From: Portibacter marinus
GTDB lineage: Bacteria; Bacteroidota; Bacteroidia; Chitinophagales; Saprospiraceae
Direction of reading: 5' to 3'
Assembly (NCBI RefSeq): GCF_021533195.1
Contig: NZ_JAJNKB010000010.1
Span: 102,124-166,123, forward strand
Length of the DNA: 64,000 nucleotides
The first letter of the stretch is position 1. The number at the start of each line of letters is the position of its first letter. Made by a program: the position numbers and the translations under genes. The notes beneath the pieces are model-generated. The model did no database searches. It was not told the DNA's origin and saw only the letters and a program-made list of their open reading frames with translations. Shown here one piece after another: positions 25,782-34,989 of this stretch.

Positions 25782-27560
25782 ATCAAAAAGCTATATAGCA
25801 TACTTAATCAGAGAGATCGGAATCGTTTTAGTCTTTTATTCGTCATTATACTCATTCAAAGTATCTTTGAAGTAGCTGGAGTAGCCTCTATATTTCCTTT
25901 TATGCAGTTGATTTCTAATCCCGAAATAGCTGAAAATAGTGAATTTTTTCTGCTTTTGACTAATTTTTTAAATATTGATGACTTTCGTGAGCTTCTCCTC
26001 TGGGTTGGTTTTGGCATTTTGGCAATAATAGGTGTAAAAAATGCAATCGGTCTTCTTTCTACATGGTTAAAATTTAAATATTCATGGGACACCTGTCATA
26101 CTTTAAGTCTGAGATTGTTACGATCTTTTCTTAATAAACCGTACAGCTTTTATCTTAATTCTAATACATCAGATGCCAAAACTTATGTCATCGCTGAAAC
26201 CAATAGTATTTCTGTCGGGGTACTTGTACCGCTCATTGAATTCTTTTCAAGATGCCTATCTGCTATTATTATTCTAGCACTCCTTTTGTATGTAGATATC
26301 AAGATCTCTCTGATGATGTTTACCATTATTGGTGGTGCGTATTTGATTATATTTTATTCAAGAAGAAAGTTTCTGTCTACAGTAGGAGAACACCGATTAG
26401 AAATGAATACATTAAGATTCAGATCGATAACAGAGTTATTTAATGGAATTAAGACCATACTGGCTTATCATAAGCAAGCACTTTTCTATAAAAGATTTGA
26501 ATATGGCAGCAGAGAATTCTGTAATGTTCAACCTAAGTATAATTTCATCATCTCTTCACCTAAATATATTCTTGAATTTATTTCGTTTACTGCTATTATC
26601 GCTGTTACGATCTATCTTTTTCTTACTGAAGGAGACCTACAGTCCGTTTTACCTAAGCTATCATTATATGCTCTGGCGGGTTACAGACTCATTCCTGCAT
26701 TTCAAAATGCCTTTACCGCCATATCAAAATATAAACATAACTTACCCGCTTTGGACAGAATGTATGAGGACTTAAAAATGGGTAAACACCTTGATGGAAA
26801 GATGCTTAAAATCACTTCTGAGGTACTTCCTTTTGACAATAAAATAGAGTTTAAAAATGTACGTTTTAAGTACGAAAATGCAGATCATGATGTCATCGAA
26901 GATCTTTCCTTTTCGATTAATAAAGGAGAAAGGGTAGCGTTTATCGGCTCCACTGGCTCTGGGAAAACCACTATTATTGATTTACTCGTAGGTATTCTTA
27001 TGCCACAGAGCGGACAGATCTGTGTGGACGGGAAAGTCCTGGTACACGAGTTAATCGATCTTTGGCAAAACAATATTTCATACGTACCGCAAGAAACTTT
27101 TCTTTTTGACGACAACATTCAGAACAATATTGCATTACAAATAGATGAAACAATTAATAAAGAAAAATTAGTGCAAGCTGCAAAAGTTGCGGAAATATTC
27201 GATTTCATAAATTCACAGGAGCAGCAGTTCAATACTGAAATTGGTGAAAATGGGGTCCGTTTAAGTGGCGGACAAAGACAACGACTGGGCCTGGCAAGAG
27301 CAATCTATAGAAATCCTAATTTGCTGATTTTAGATGAAGCCACAAGTTCACTAGATAGGCTGACAGAACAGAGTGTCATAAAGTCACTGGAAAATCTTCC
27401 CAAAGATCTAACGATAATTAGTATCGCTCACCGACTTTCAACTGTCAAACACGTAGATAAGATTTATATCTTAGACCAAGGAAAAATTGTAGCGCATGGA
27501 AGCTATGAAGAACTCATTAAGTCAAATAAAGCCTTTAAAAAGCTAGTAGAAATTTCTTAA
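25782..27560 (+). CDS. ABC exporter, fused membrane and ATPase domains
   Basis: A transporter half (about 592 residues) with six membrane segments followed by an ATPase domain: Walker A GSTGSGKTT (from about residue 389), RLSGGQRQRLGLAR (from about 493) and LLILDEATSSLD. This is the exporter type used for peptides, lipids and toxins; it would act as a dimer in the inner membrane. The first ATG is at 25902, but that would remove the first membrane helix (FSLLFVIILIQSIFEVAGVASIFPF), so coding clearly starts upstream. No ATG/GTG/TTG exists between the in-frame stop at 25767 and 25902; ATC 25782 (before AAA AAG CTA) is a guess. It likely exports the NRPS product. Confidence 0.87.
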   Translation: MKKLYSILNQRDRNRFSLLFVIILIQSIFEVAGVASIFPFMQLISNPEIAENSEFFLLLTNFLNIDDFRELLLWVGFGILAIIGVKNAIGLLSTWLKFKYSWDTCHTLSLRLLRSFLNKPYSFYLNSNTSDAKTYVIAETNSISVGVLVPLIEFFSRCLSAIIILALLLYVDIKISLMMFTIIGGAYLIIFYSRRKFLSTVGEHRLEMNTLRFRSITELFNGIKTILAYHKQALFYKRFEYGSREFCNVQPKYNFIISSPKYILEFISFTAIIAVTIYLFLTEGDLQSVLPKLSLYALAGYRLIPAFQNAFTAISKYKHNLPALDRMYEDLKMGKHLDGKMLKITSEVLPFDNKIEFKNVRFKYENADHDVIEDLSFSINKGERVAFIGSTGSGKTTIIDLLVGILMPQSGQICVDGKVLVHELIDLWQNNISYVPQETFLFDDNIQNNIALQIDETINKEKLVQAAKVAEIFDFINSQEQQFNTEIGENGVRLSGGQRQRLGLARAIYRNPNLLILDEATSSLDRLTEQSVIKSLENLPKDLTIISIAHRLSTVKHVDKIYILDQGKIVAHGSYEELIKSNKAFKKLVEIS

Positions 27561-27571
27561 TTCTAAATCAA

Positions 27572-28789
27572 ATGAATAAACTCAACTTTATTACTCTATT
27601 TGTTTTCTATCTTTTATCTGCAATGTCACTGCATGGTCATACTCCAGATCATAGCTATCTGGTATTAAAAATTTATGGCGATGCAATTGATGGAAGAGTT
27701 GAGATGACATCAAAGGATATGAATAGGGCATTGGGAATCAACCTACCTGATCGTATGTCTTTAGAAGATGTGATGCCTTATATGCCTCAACTAACAGATT
27801 ATTTTCAGGAAAAACTAAAATTGAGTTCAGGGCAAGAGGAATATCAACTTCAATTTTTAGAACCTACCGTATTGGCACTTGATGAAATGGAGGACTTTGT
27901 TCGATTTCATTTTAACCTTAATGGCGTTTCAGAAGTACCTGATCAATTGGATATCGACTATAATATACTTTTAGATCAATATCCAAGACATAGAGGCGCA
28001 CTCATTGTTGAATACAACTGGAAAGCCGGTATTGTAGAAAACGAAGCTTTAATATCTTTAATATTTACTCCTAATAACCGGCAACAATCCCTTGACTTAA
28101 CCAGTGCTTCACTTTGGAAAGGTTTTGTTGCATTGGTAAGGCTTGGGATCTGGCATATTTGGATTGGACTCGATCATATTCTATTCATCATCGCATTAAT
28201 TTTGCCTGCCGTTGTTTATCGTAAAAAGCTTGAAGATGGAAGCAATAAAATGTCAGGTTGGATACCTGAGCCAAAGTTCAAACCAGCTTTTATTTACATC
28301 ATCAAAATAGTCACATTTTTTACCATAGCGCATTCTATAACACTTGCTCTTGCTTCCTTAAACATCGTGAACTTACCTTCACGAATAGTCGAATCCATAA
28401 TAGCTATATCTATTGCACTTGCAGCCTTTCATAACATCACACCTGTCTTCAAAGGACGCGAATGGCTGATAGCCTTTATATTTGGACTATTTCATGGTTT
28501 TGGCTTCGCAAGTGTGCTCGGTGAAAAGGGTTTAAGTGGTGATTTTATGGCTTTGTCCTTACTCGGTTTTAACTTAGGCGTTGAATTGGGTCAATTGGCC
28601 ATAATCATAGCAGTCTTCCCGCTACTCTTTTTGATACGGAAAACCAAAGCTTATAAGCATATTTTGCTCTATGGCTCCATCATACTGATTATCATTTCTA
28701 TTTATTGGTTCATTGAAAGGTTTTTTAATATAGATCTTCCAGCCGGTGCTTATTTCTATAGGCTTTTAGCACTTTTCGGGGGAAGTTAG
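27572..28789 (+). CDS. HupE/UreJ-family membrane protein
   Basis: A 405-residue protein with a signal peptide (to about residue 22), an exported N-terminal domain (about 23-175) and six or seven membrane segments. The C-terminal half carries the family motifs HIWIGLDHILF, FFTIAHSITL, LFHGFGFA and FNLGVELGQ with conserved His, Asp and Glu in the membrane. HupE/UreJ relatives are regarded as nickel, cobalt or copper transport components, though many long Bacteroidota members remain uncharacterised. It lies 11 bases after the exporter and 12 before the second NRPS gene, so it is part of the NRPS unit. Metal supply, or metal release from the product, is inference. Confidence 0.88.
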   Translation: MNKLNFITLFVFYLLSAMSLHGHTPDHSYLVLKIYGDAIDGRVEMTSKDMNRALGINLPDRMSLEDVMPYMPQLTDYFQEKLKLSSGQEEYQLQFLEPTVLALDEMEDFVRFHFNLNGVSEVPDQLDIDYNILLDQYPRHRGALIVEYNWKAGIVENEALISLIFTPNNRQQSLDLTSASLWKGFVALVRLGIWHIWIGLDHILFIIALILPAVVYRKKLEDGSNKMSGWIPEPKFKPAFIYIIKIVTFFTIAHSITLALASLNIVNLPSRIVESIIAISIALAAFHNITPVFKGREWLIAFIFGLFHGFGFASVLGEKGLSGDFMALSLLGFNLGVELGQLAIIIAVFPLLFLIRKTKAYKHILLYGSIILIIISIYWFIERFFNIDLPAGAYFYRLLALFGGS

Positions 28790-28801
28790 AAAGATTAAAA
28801 A

Positions 28802-31800
28802 ATGGATGGCTCTAAGACATATTCTTCTGAAAATAATGCACAATCTTTACTGGAGCAGTGGAGAAAAAAGAGGTCTGTAAAAAATTTTAATGAAAATGGA
28901 GATCTATCCAAAAAGGGTAAGATTACTGCTGGAATGCAAAATATTTGGATATTACAGCAACTTGATTTACAAAATCCTTTTTATCAGCATACGGAGGTGT
29001 ATAAATTTAGCAATGCCTCACAGATTAATCGTCAAAAATTAATCAATGCCATTATTCAAGCCATTCGGAAGCACGAAATTTTTCGATTCAATTTTGAGCA
29101 AGATGGAACAGAAATCAGATATAAGCTCAATGACCGCATAGAATCATTTAATGTTGTAGACCTAGGTAATGCTGGAGATGAATTTAATGCCTATGATATA
29201 GCAAAACAATTTGGTAGAAAGCCATTTTTGCTTGACAGTGATTTATTGATAAGAGCAGGTTTTATTAATTTGGAACAAGATCAACTTTGGTTATTGATTT
29301 CAATGCATCATATCATTGGGGATCGTGATTCACTTGATATACTATTCAGTGATATTTTGAAAGAATACAAAACTGATGATCATTTACAATTAAAAACAGA
29401 CCAGTCATTCAGAGATTATTTAACACAAGAGATCTCTGACAAACCAGACGTTGATAGCGAGTTTTGGAAAGAACATTTTAAAAATATTCCTCCTGTTTTA
29501 GATTTAGATTTTAGTAATAATAGGGATAGCTCACCAAGCTTTACCGGCAAAACAATAAAAGCAAATATTGGAAAACTATCTTCTGAAAAAATTGCCTTTA
29601 TTGCTCAAAATTTTCAAACGACCACCTATGTGGTGCTTTTGTCTTTGTTCAAATATCTTCTGAGCATATATTCAGGTGAATCTCATGTTTCAATTGGAGT
29701 ACCTTATTCACAAAGGCTAGAAAAAGGTTTTAAAGATACTGTTGGATACTTTAATAAAACATTGGTCATTGATACCATATTGAACTCAAAACTTACTTTG
29801 TCTGACCTCATTCTTAAAGTCAAAGAAAATGTGTTATCTGTTTTTGCACATTCTAACTATGATTATGCCGATTTACTTGCTTTACTAAACCCTCCAAGAG
29901 TTCCCGGTGTGAACCCTTTGTTTCAAGTGATGTATGTGCATAATAAAAAATCTAATATAGATCAGCATGGCTTACCGTTCAATGTTGAACAAGAAACTCT
30001 GGATTTAGGCATTTCGAAGCTGGATATGACCCTTTTTTCTTACGAGAAAGAAGATGGGATCTCCCTTAGATTGGAATATGATTCTAATCTTTTTGATCAA
30101 TGGCATATGGAACGTCTATTCGATCACTTCAATCAATTAATTACTAAAATAAATCTAGATTCACCTAACGTCTTAAATGAATTGGAGATTATTGGCGAGA
30201 TTGAAAAGGAGAGGATCGCTAATTGGAACAATACTCAAGCTCCCCTACCTGAATTTAAAAACATCAGTGCCGCTTTTCAGTTCACAGTTCAAGCTAACAA
30301 AGATAAAATTGCAGTAGTAGATACTGCAGAAAAAATTACTTACGATCATTTAGACAAGAAATCTAGTTTGCTGGCAAAAAAAATACTATCCAGCACCAAA
30401 AAAGGCTCCATCATTGGCGTTCTGCAAGGCAGAAATATTGACTTTGTCATTTCTATTTTAGGTGTATTGAAGTCAGGGTGTATATATCTTCCATTAGATC
30501 CTGAGTACCCTGAAGACCGACTTAAGTTTATGATTGAAGACTCTAAAACTAGTTTAATTATTAGTGATAGAGCACCAACATATATAAAAACACCCGTTAT
30601 TTCCGTAGATGCTGAACCACTTAAAAATAAGTTGCCTACTGATTTACCAGAAGTGGTACAAACTAATACGGCCTATATTATCTATACCTCAGGAAGTACA
30701 GGAAACCCTAAAGGCGTACAAGTAAGTCATGAGAACCTTCTGGCTTCAACATTCGCAAGACCTCATTTCTACCCACAAGACCCTTTCTCCTTTTTACTTC
30801 TCTCGCCATTTTCTTTCGACAGTTCTGCTGCTGGAATCTTTTGGACGCTTTTAACGGGAGGTAAATTGGTGCTGGCCAGGAAAAAGCTGGAACAAGAACC
30901 AGAAGCACTTGGCAATACCATTGAGAAAGAAGCTGTAACACATACTTTACTTTTGCCCTCTTTGTATGAGGTTCTTCTAGAAACTATTGATAATCATAAA
31001 CTAAGGTCTCTTAATACAGTAATTGTAGCAGGTGAATCTTGTTCCTATAACCTTGTAGAAAAACACTTTGATCACTTAAAGAATTGTGATTTATACAATG
31101 AGTACGGCCCCACTGAAGCCACCGTATGGACCATCGCCACACAGTTGAAACTCAACAACCATCATGAGGTACCCATTGGTCAACCTATTGCGAATACCCA
31201 GATACATATTCTTAATGAAAACTTCAAAAGAGTGCCCATTGGTGTAAAAGGTCAATTGCTGCTTAGCGGTAAGAATATATCAAAAGGATATCTCAATAAT
31301 TCCGATCTCACTCATGAAAAATTTGTGAAATTTCAAAACAAAATATGCTATAAAACTGGCGATATTGTTCGCTATAATCTAGATGGCTCTGTTCTATTCT
31401 ATGGAAGAGAAGATCAGCAAGTAAAGATTAATGGTCACAGAATCGAATTGCAAGAAATCAATATTGAAGTGTCTAATATTGGAATGTCAAAATCTTCTTT
31501 TGTTAGTACTTACCAGGATTCAAAAAATAGAAAGCATTTAGTAGCCTATATCGTTCCTAACGATTCATACTCTGAGAACACTCTCATCAATCATCTCAAG
31601 GGAAGTTTGCCTCATTATATGATACCAAAAGTATTTATCGAAATTGATCAACTACCCAAATTGCCGAATGGCAAAATAAATACAGAACTCCTCCCATCTC
31701 CTAAAAGTGTTGAAACTTCCGTAAATAGGCAGGTTTTACCTCCCCAAAATGAAAGACAAGAAACTCTAACAAGTATTTGGAAAGAAGTGCTCAACTTAGA

Positions 31801-34282
31801 ACATGTGGGAATAGATGATAATTTCTTTTCTCTTGGAGGTGATTCAATTCTTAGTATTCTGATGGCATCAAAGGCTAAAAGTGATGGTCTTGATATCAAA
31901 CCAAATGATATATTTAAGTATCAGACGATTCGAGAACTAGATGTCCAGGTTGGAAAGCGAAATATTCAATTTGAAAAAAGTGAGAAGATCGAACAGATCA
32001 ATAAGATCGAACTCAATAATCTTCAATCTGCATTTTTAATTAATAAATTATCCTCCAAAAATGACGACGGACTACTTTTTTTGGAATTTGATATTGAAGG
32101 TAACATTGATGTAAAGGCTTTTGAAAACGCTCTCGCAAAAACAGTTAATAGACATGATGTACTTCGCACTGTGATATATGAAGAAAAAGGTGTCTATTTC
32201 CAGGAAATAAAAAGTCATTTTTTATACACGCTGTATCAAGATCGCGTTTCTATCGACGAAAAAGAATTAGATCTTGAGACGTGCGCTAATATGTTTTCAT
32301 TATTAAAGATCAACGAGGGCAGATTTAAATTAATATGGAAGTGCCATCATATCTTGGTTGATGGGTGGTCATGTGGAGTCATCATCAAAGACCTGTTGAA
32401 ATTTTATGAAAACGAAGGAGCGTTTTCTCAGATTCAAAATTTTCCTACTTATCTACACTGGATAAAGAATAGAAATTCTGCTAAAGCCAAAAACTTTTGG
32501 AGCGCGTATTTCCAAAAAGATACAATCCTAACCCTGTTACAAAATGAAAAGGTAAGCATACCAGAAAAATTTGAAAATGCCGAAACCATCATCCCTGAAG
32601 ATTTACAAAATAAAATAAAAGCATTTTGCAGAAGGTCAAAAGTAGCTCAAAGCTATTACTTTCAAGTGGTATGGAGTTTGGTACTGAGTGGATTATTTCG
32701 TAGCAGACATGTAAGTTACGGCTTGACTGTTTCAGGAAGGAATTTGAGTTTTCCTGGAATTCAAGAAATGGCAGGACTCTTTATGAATATCGTCCCTGAA
32801 GTAGTCAATATTCCGGAAAACAAAGAGATCAATACATGGCTTCATGAATTACAATACTTAGCTTATGAAAAACGACGCTATGACCATTGTTCTCTGCCTG
32901 AAATCAAAGAATGCTTATCATTTAAACCTAATCAATCACTATTTGATACACTTTATATCTATGGGAATTTTTTAGCTGAAAATACAAAAATAGGTAGCCT
33001 TAATATTTTAAACTTTAATGGTGGTTTTTCTTCTTCATATCCTCTGACTATTAGAATAAAACCCTTGGAGAAAACAGAGATCATATGGCGATTTAACTCC
33101 AATATTATAAGCAAACAAGCGATAGATTTTATTCAACAAGAGTTTTTTAATTTGGCTGAACTCATCTGTTCAAATCTGTTTCTAAATATATCTGAAATTA
33201 TTAAAAGATGGAATAATTACCCAATTCACTTTTCCACTTCTAATTTAAAACCGGTTAAAGAAAAGAAGGGAATAGAGCAATTTTCTCTGGTTAATGTAGA
33301 AAACCTCATTATTGAGGACTGGACAAATATGCTTAATGTGAAAGTAGATAATGATTCAAATTTATTTATGCTGGGAGGAAGCTCTCTTGACGCCGTCGAA
33401 AGTACCTCTAGGATTGCAAATCTTTTGAATGTGACCCTAAACGCTTCTGTAATTCTGAATCACAATACTCCTGAAAAACTAGCAAAATTCATAGTTGAAA
33501 GTGGAAATTCGGAAAATGAAAGCGAAATGGTTGTGCCCATGAAATCTGGTAATGGAAGTGAGCCTTTGTTCTGTTTCCATGCAGGAGGTTCTCAAGTGTT
33601 TTTCTATAGTGAATTTGCCAGGAAAATAGATTCAAATATACCTGTATACAGTATTCAAACACCTCGATTAAATGAAGAAAACAGTCCAAAATCTATTGAA
33701 GATCTAGCCCGGATATATCTCACTGAAATGAGAAAAATCAAACCTAATGGTCCGTATCGAATGATGGGTACATGCTTCAGTAACACCCTTCTCGTCGAAA
33801 TCAGTCATTTACTTGAAATCCAAGGTGAAGAAAGCAATACTTTATTGGTCGTAGACTCCGCTCCTTCCTTATCTGCTTTGGAAAACCTTGACGAAAAGAA
33901 ATCAAGGTGGAAAAAGTGGATAAAGCGATTGCAATTTAATAACCTAATTAGGAGATTTGAGAGATTGATTAACCCAAAGTCAGAAGCTGAATTGATATCA
34001 GATATTTTCAATACAGAAGAGCAAGATTTGGTAGAGACAATTGAGATATTAAATGAAATGTATCGTCAATATCAGTGGAAAAACATCAATGATGAGGTTC
34101 ACCTTATCAGGAGCTCTGAATTTGCTAATCAGCCCAGGAAAAAATTTCACTTAGAAGTTTGGTCAAAATTAACAGATAATCAACTACATGTGCATGAAGT
34201 TGATGCTCAACATATAAAGATTTTTGAAGAATCTGCAGCAAGGTCGCTGGCCAGAGAAGTCAATCAAATTTTACAGCAATAA
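28802..34282 (+). CDS. Nonribosomal peptide synthetase, C-A-T-C-T-TE
   Basis: An 1826-residue NRPS. Domains: C1 about 40-460 (HHIIGDR at 169-175, Arg where Gly is normal); A 480-965 (TSGSTGNPKG 629-638; code D673 S674 A677 L716 I741 A743 E767 V775 W776 K958, DSALIAEVWK, substrate not assigned); T1 985-1050 (S1015); C2 1065-1460 (HHILVDG intact, 1182-1188); T2 1495-1560 (LGGSSL, S1528) with no adenylation domain before it; TE 1575-1826. The thioesterase nucleophile motif is G1656-T-C-F-S, so Cys1658 replaces Ser; D1685 and H1804 complete a triad. It receives the chain from the C-A-T protein and releases the product. T2 must be loaded in trans or be used for transfer only. Confidence 0.94.
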   Translation: MDGSKTYSSENNAQSLLEQWRKKRSVKNFNENGDLSKKGKITAGMQNIWILQQLDLQNPFYQHTEVYKFSNASQINRQKLINAIIQAIRKHEIFRFNFEQDGTEIRYKLNDRIESFNVVDLGNAGDEFNAYDIAKQFGRKPFLLDSDLLIRAGFINLEQDQLWLLISMHHIIGDRDSLDILFSDILKEYKTDDHLQLKTDQSFRDYLTQEISDKPDVDSEFWKEHFKNIPPVLDLDFSNNRDSSPSFTGKTIKANIGKLSSEKIAFIAQNFQTTTYVVLLSLFKYLLSIYSGESHVSIGVPYSQRLEKGFKDTVGYFNKTLVIDTILNSKLTLSDLILKVKENVLSVFAHSNYDYADLLALLNPPRVPGVNPLFQVMYVHNKKSNIDQHGLPFNVEQETLDLGISKLDMTLFSYEKEDGISLRLEYDSNLFDQWHMERLFDHFNQLITKINLDSPNVLNELEIIGEIEKERIANWNNTQAPLPEFKNISAAFQFTVQANKDKIAVVDTAEKITYDHLDKKSSLLAKKILSSTKKGSIIGVLQGRNIDFVISILGVLKSGCIYLPLDPEYPEDRLKFMIEDSKTSLIISDRAPTYIKTPVISVDAEPLKNKLPTDLPEVVQTNTAYIIYTSGSTGNPKGVQVSHENLLASTFARPHFYPQDPFSFLLLSPFSFDSSAAGIFWTLLTGGKLVLARKKLEQEPEALGNTIEKEAVTHTLLLPSLYEVLLETIDNHKLRSLNTVIVAGESCSYNLVEKHFDHLKNCDLYNEYGPTEATVWTIATQLKLNNHHEVPIGQPIANTQIHILNENFKRVPIGVKGQLLLSGKNISKGYLNNSDLTHEKFVKFQNKICYKTGDIVRYNLDGSVLFYGREDQQVKINGHRIELQEINIEVSNIGMSKSSFVSTYQDSKNRKHLVAYIVPNDSYSENTLINHLKGSLPHYMIPKVFIEIDQLPKLPNGKINTELLPSPKSVETSVNRQVLPPQNERQETLTSIWKEVLNLEHVGIDDNFFSLGGDSILSILMASKAKSDGLDIKPNDIFKYQTIRELDVQVGKRNIQFEKSEKIEQINKIELNNLQSAFLINKLSSKNDDGLLFLEFDIEGNIDVKAFENALAKTVNRHDVLRTVIYEEKGVYFQEIKSHFLYTLYQDRVSIDEKELDLETCANMFSLLKINEGRFKLIWKCHHILVDGWSCGVIIKDLLKFYENEGAFSQIQNFPTYLHWIKNRNSAKAKNFWSAYFQKDTILTLLQNEKVSIPEKFENAETIIPEDLQNKIKAFCRRSKVAQSYYFQVVWSLVLSGLFRSRHVSYGLTVSGRNLSFPGIQEMAGLFMNIVPEVVNIPENKEINTWLHELQYLAYEKRRYDHCSLPEIKECLSFKPNQSLFDTLYIYGNFLAENTKIGSLNILNFNGGFSSSYPLTIRIKPLEKTEIIWRFNSNIISKQAIDFIQQEFFNLAELICSNLFLNISEIIKRWNNYPIHFSTSNLKPVKEKKGIEQFSLVNVENLIIEDWTNMLNVKVDNDSNLFMLGGSSLDAVESTSRIANLLNVTLNASVILNHNTPEKLAKFIVESGNSENESEMVVPMKSGNGSEPLFCFHAGGSQVFFYSEFARKIDSNIPVYSIQTPRLNEENSPKSIEDLARIYLTEMRKIKPNGPYRMMGTCFSNTLLVEISHLLEIQGEESNTLLVVDSAPSLSALENLDEKKSRWKKWIKRLQFNNLIRRFERLINPKSEAELISDIFNTEEQDLVETIEILNEMYRQYQWKNINDEVHLIRSSEFANQPRKKFHLEVWSKLTDNQLHVHEVDAQHIKIFEESAARSLAREVNQILQQ

Positions 34283-34288
34283 TACACA

Positions 34289-34981
34289 GTGATAACCTCT
34301 GAGAAAGTCCATATTTGGCAGTTTCTCGTTACAGATGAAACACCTATTGAACGGCTAAAGGGATTTCTCAATCAAAAAGAAAAAATTGATTCTGAAAAGT
34401 TCGTTTTAAAAAAAGATAGGGACCTGTCTATTGCTAGTAAATATATGCTTAAGAAGCTACTATCAAACTATCTCAATCAAAGTCTCAGCTCAGTAAAATT
34501 ATATAGGGATCACAATAATAAGCCTTACTTAAAAGATACTGATTTAAAGTTCAATCTTTCCCATAGCAATAGCGCGATTTTAGTCGCTATAACTTTACAA
34601 AATTCGATTGGTGTAGATATCGAAGATTCTTCCAAGATAATTGATGTTTTTTCGATCGTCAACCGGTATTTTTCCAGTTTTGAGATTGAATCGTTAAAAA
34701 ACACAGACCCAGATCTTCAAGTAAAAGCTTTTTATAATCTATGGACAAGAAAAGAGGCTTTTATAAAAGCTCTAGGAGGTGGTCTCTCTATTCCTTTAGT
34801 GAGTTTTGGAATGGAGTCAGCAGAAAAGAATTACCCCCATTTTATACATTTGGATTGGAACGGAGAAAATCAGAATGATTGGACGATTTATTCTTACAAG
34901 CCTTTTCCTAAATACCAGGCTTCTTGTGTAGTGAAAAACCAAAAAGCAACTTTCGAAATATTTGATTTTAAAGTTTCATAG
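34289..34981 (+). CDS. 4'-phosphopantetheinyl transferase, Sfp type
   Basis: A 230-residue Sfp-type transferase that moves the phosphopantetheine arm from CoA to the serine of carrier domains. Mg2+/CoA-binding residues are visible in GVDIED (108-113) and WTRKEAFIKALGGGL (152-166); KFNLSHSNS (87-95) matches the CoA-binding strand. The start is GTG 34289, six bases after the NRPS stop, so it is in the same unit. It should activate the four carrier domains of this locus (S977, S36, S1015, S1528), which makes the locus self-contained for carrier priming. Confidence 0.93.
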   Translation: MITSEKVHIWQFLVTDETPIERLKGFLNQKEKIDSEKFVLKKDRDLSIASKYMLKKLLSNYLNQSLSSVKLYRDHNNKPYLKDTDLKFNLSHSNSAILVAITLQNSIGVDIEDSSKIIDVFSIVNRYFSSFEIESLKNTDPDLQVKAFYNLWTRKEAFIKALGGGLSIPLVSFGMESAEKNYPHFIHLDWNGENQNDWTIYSYKPFPKYQASCVVKNQKATFEIFDFKVS

Positions 34982-34989
34982 TTTTACAA

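Noticed and set aside
25902..27560. ABC exporter starting at the first ATG (25902)
   Set aside because: This start would remove most of the first transmembrane helix, whose sequence continues upstream in the same frame.
30708..34011. Several minus-strand frames (66 to 83 codons) inside the large NRPS gene
   Set aside because: Antisense shadows without start context or family resemblance.
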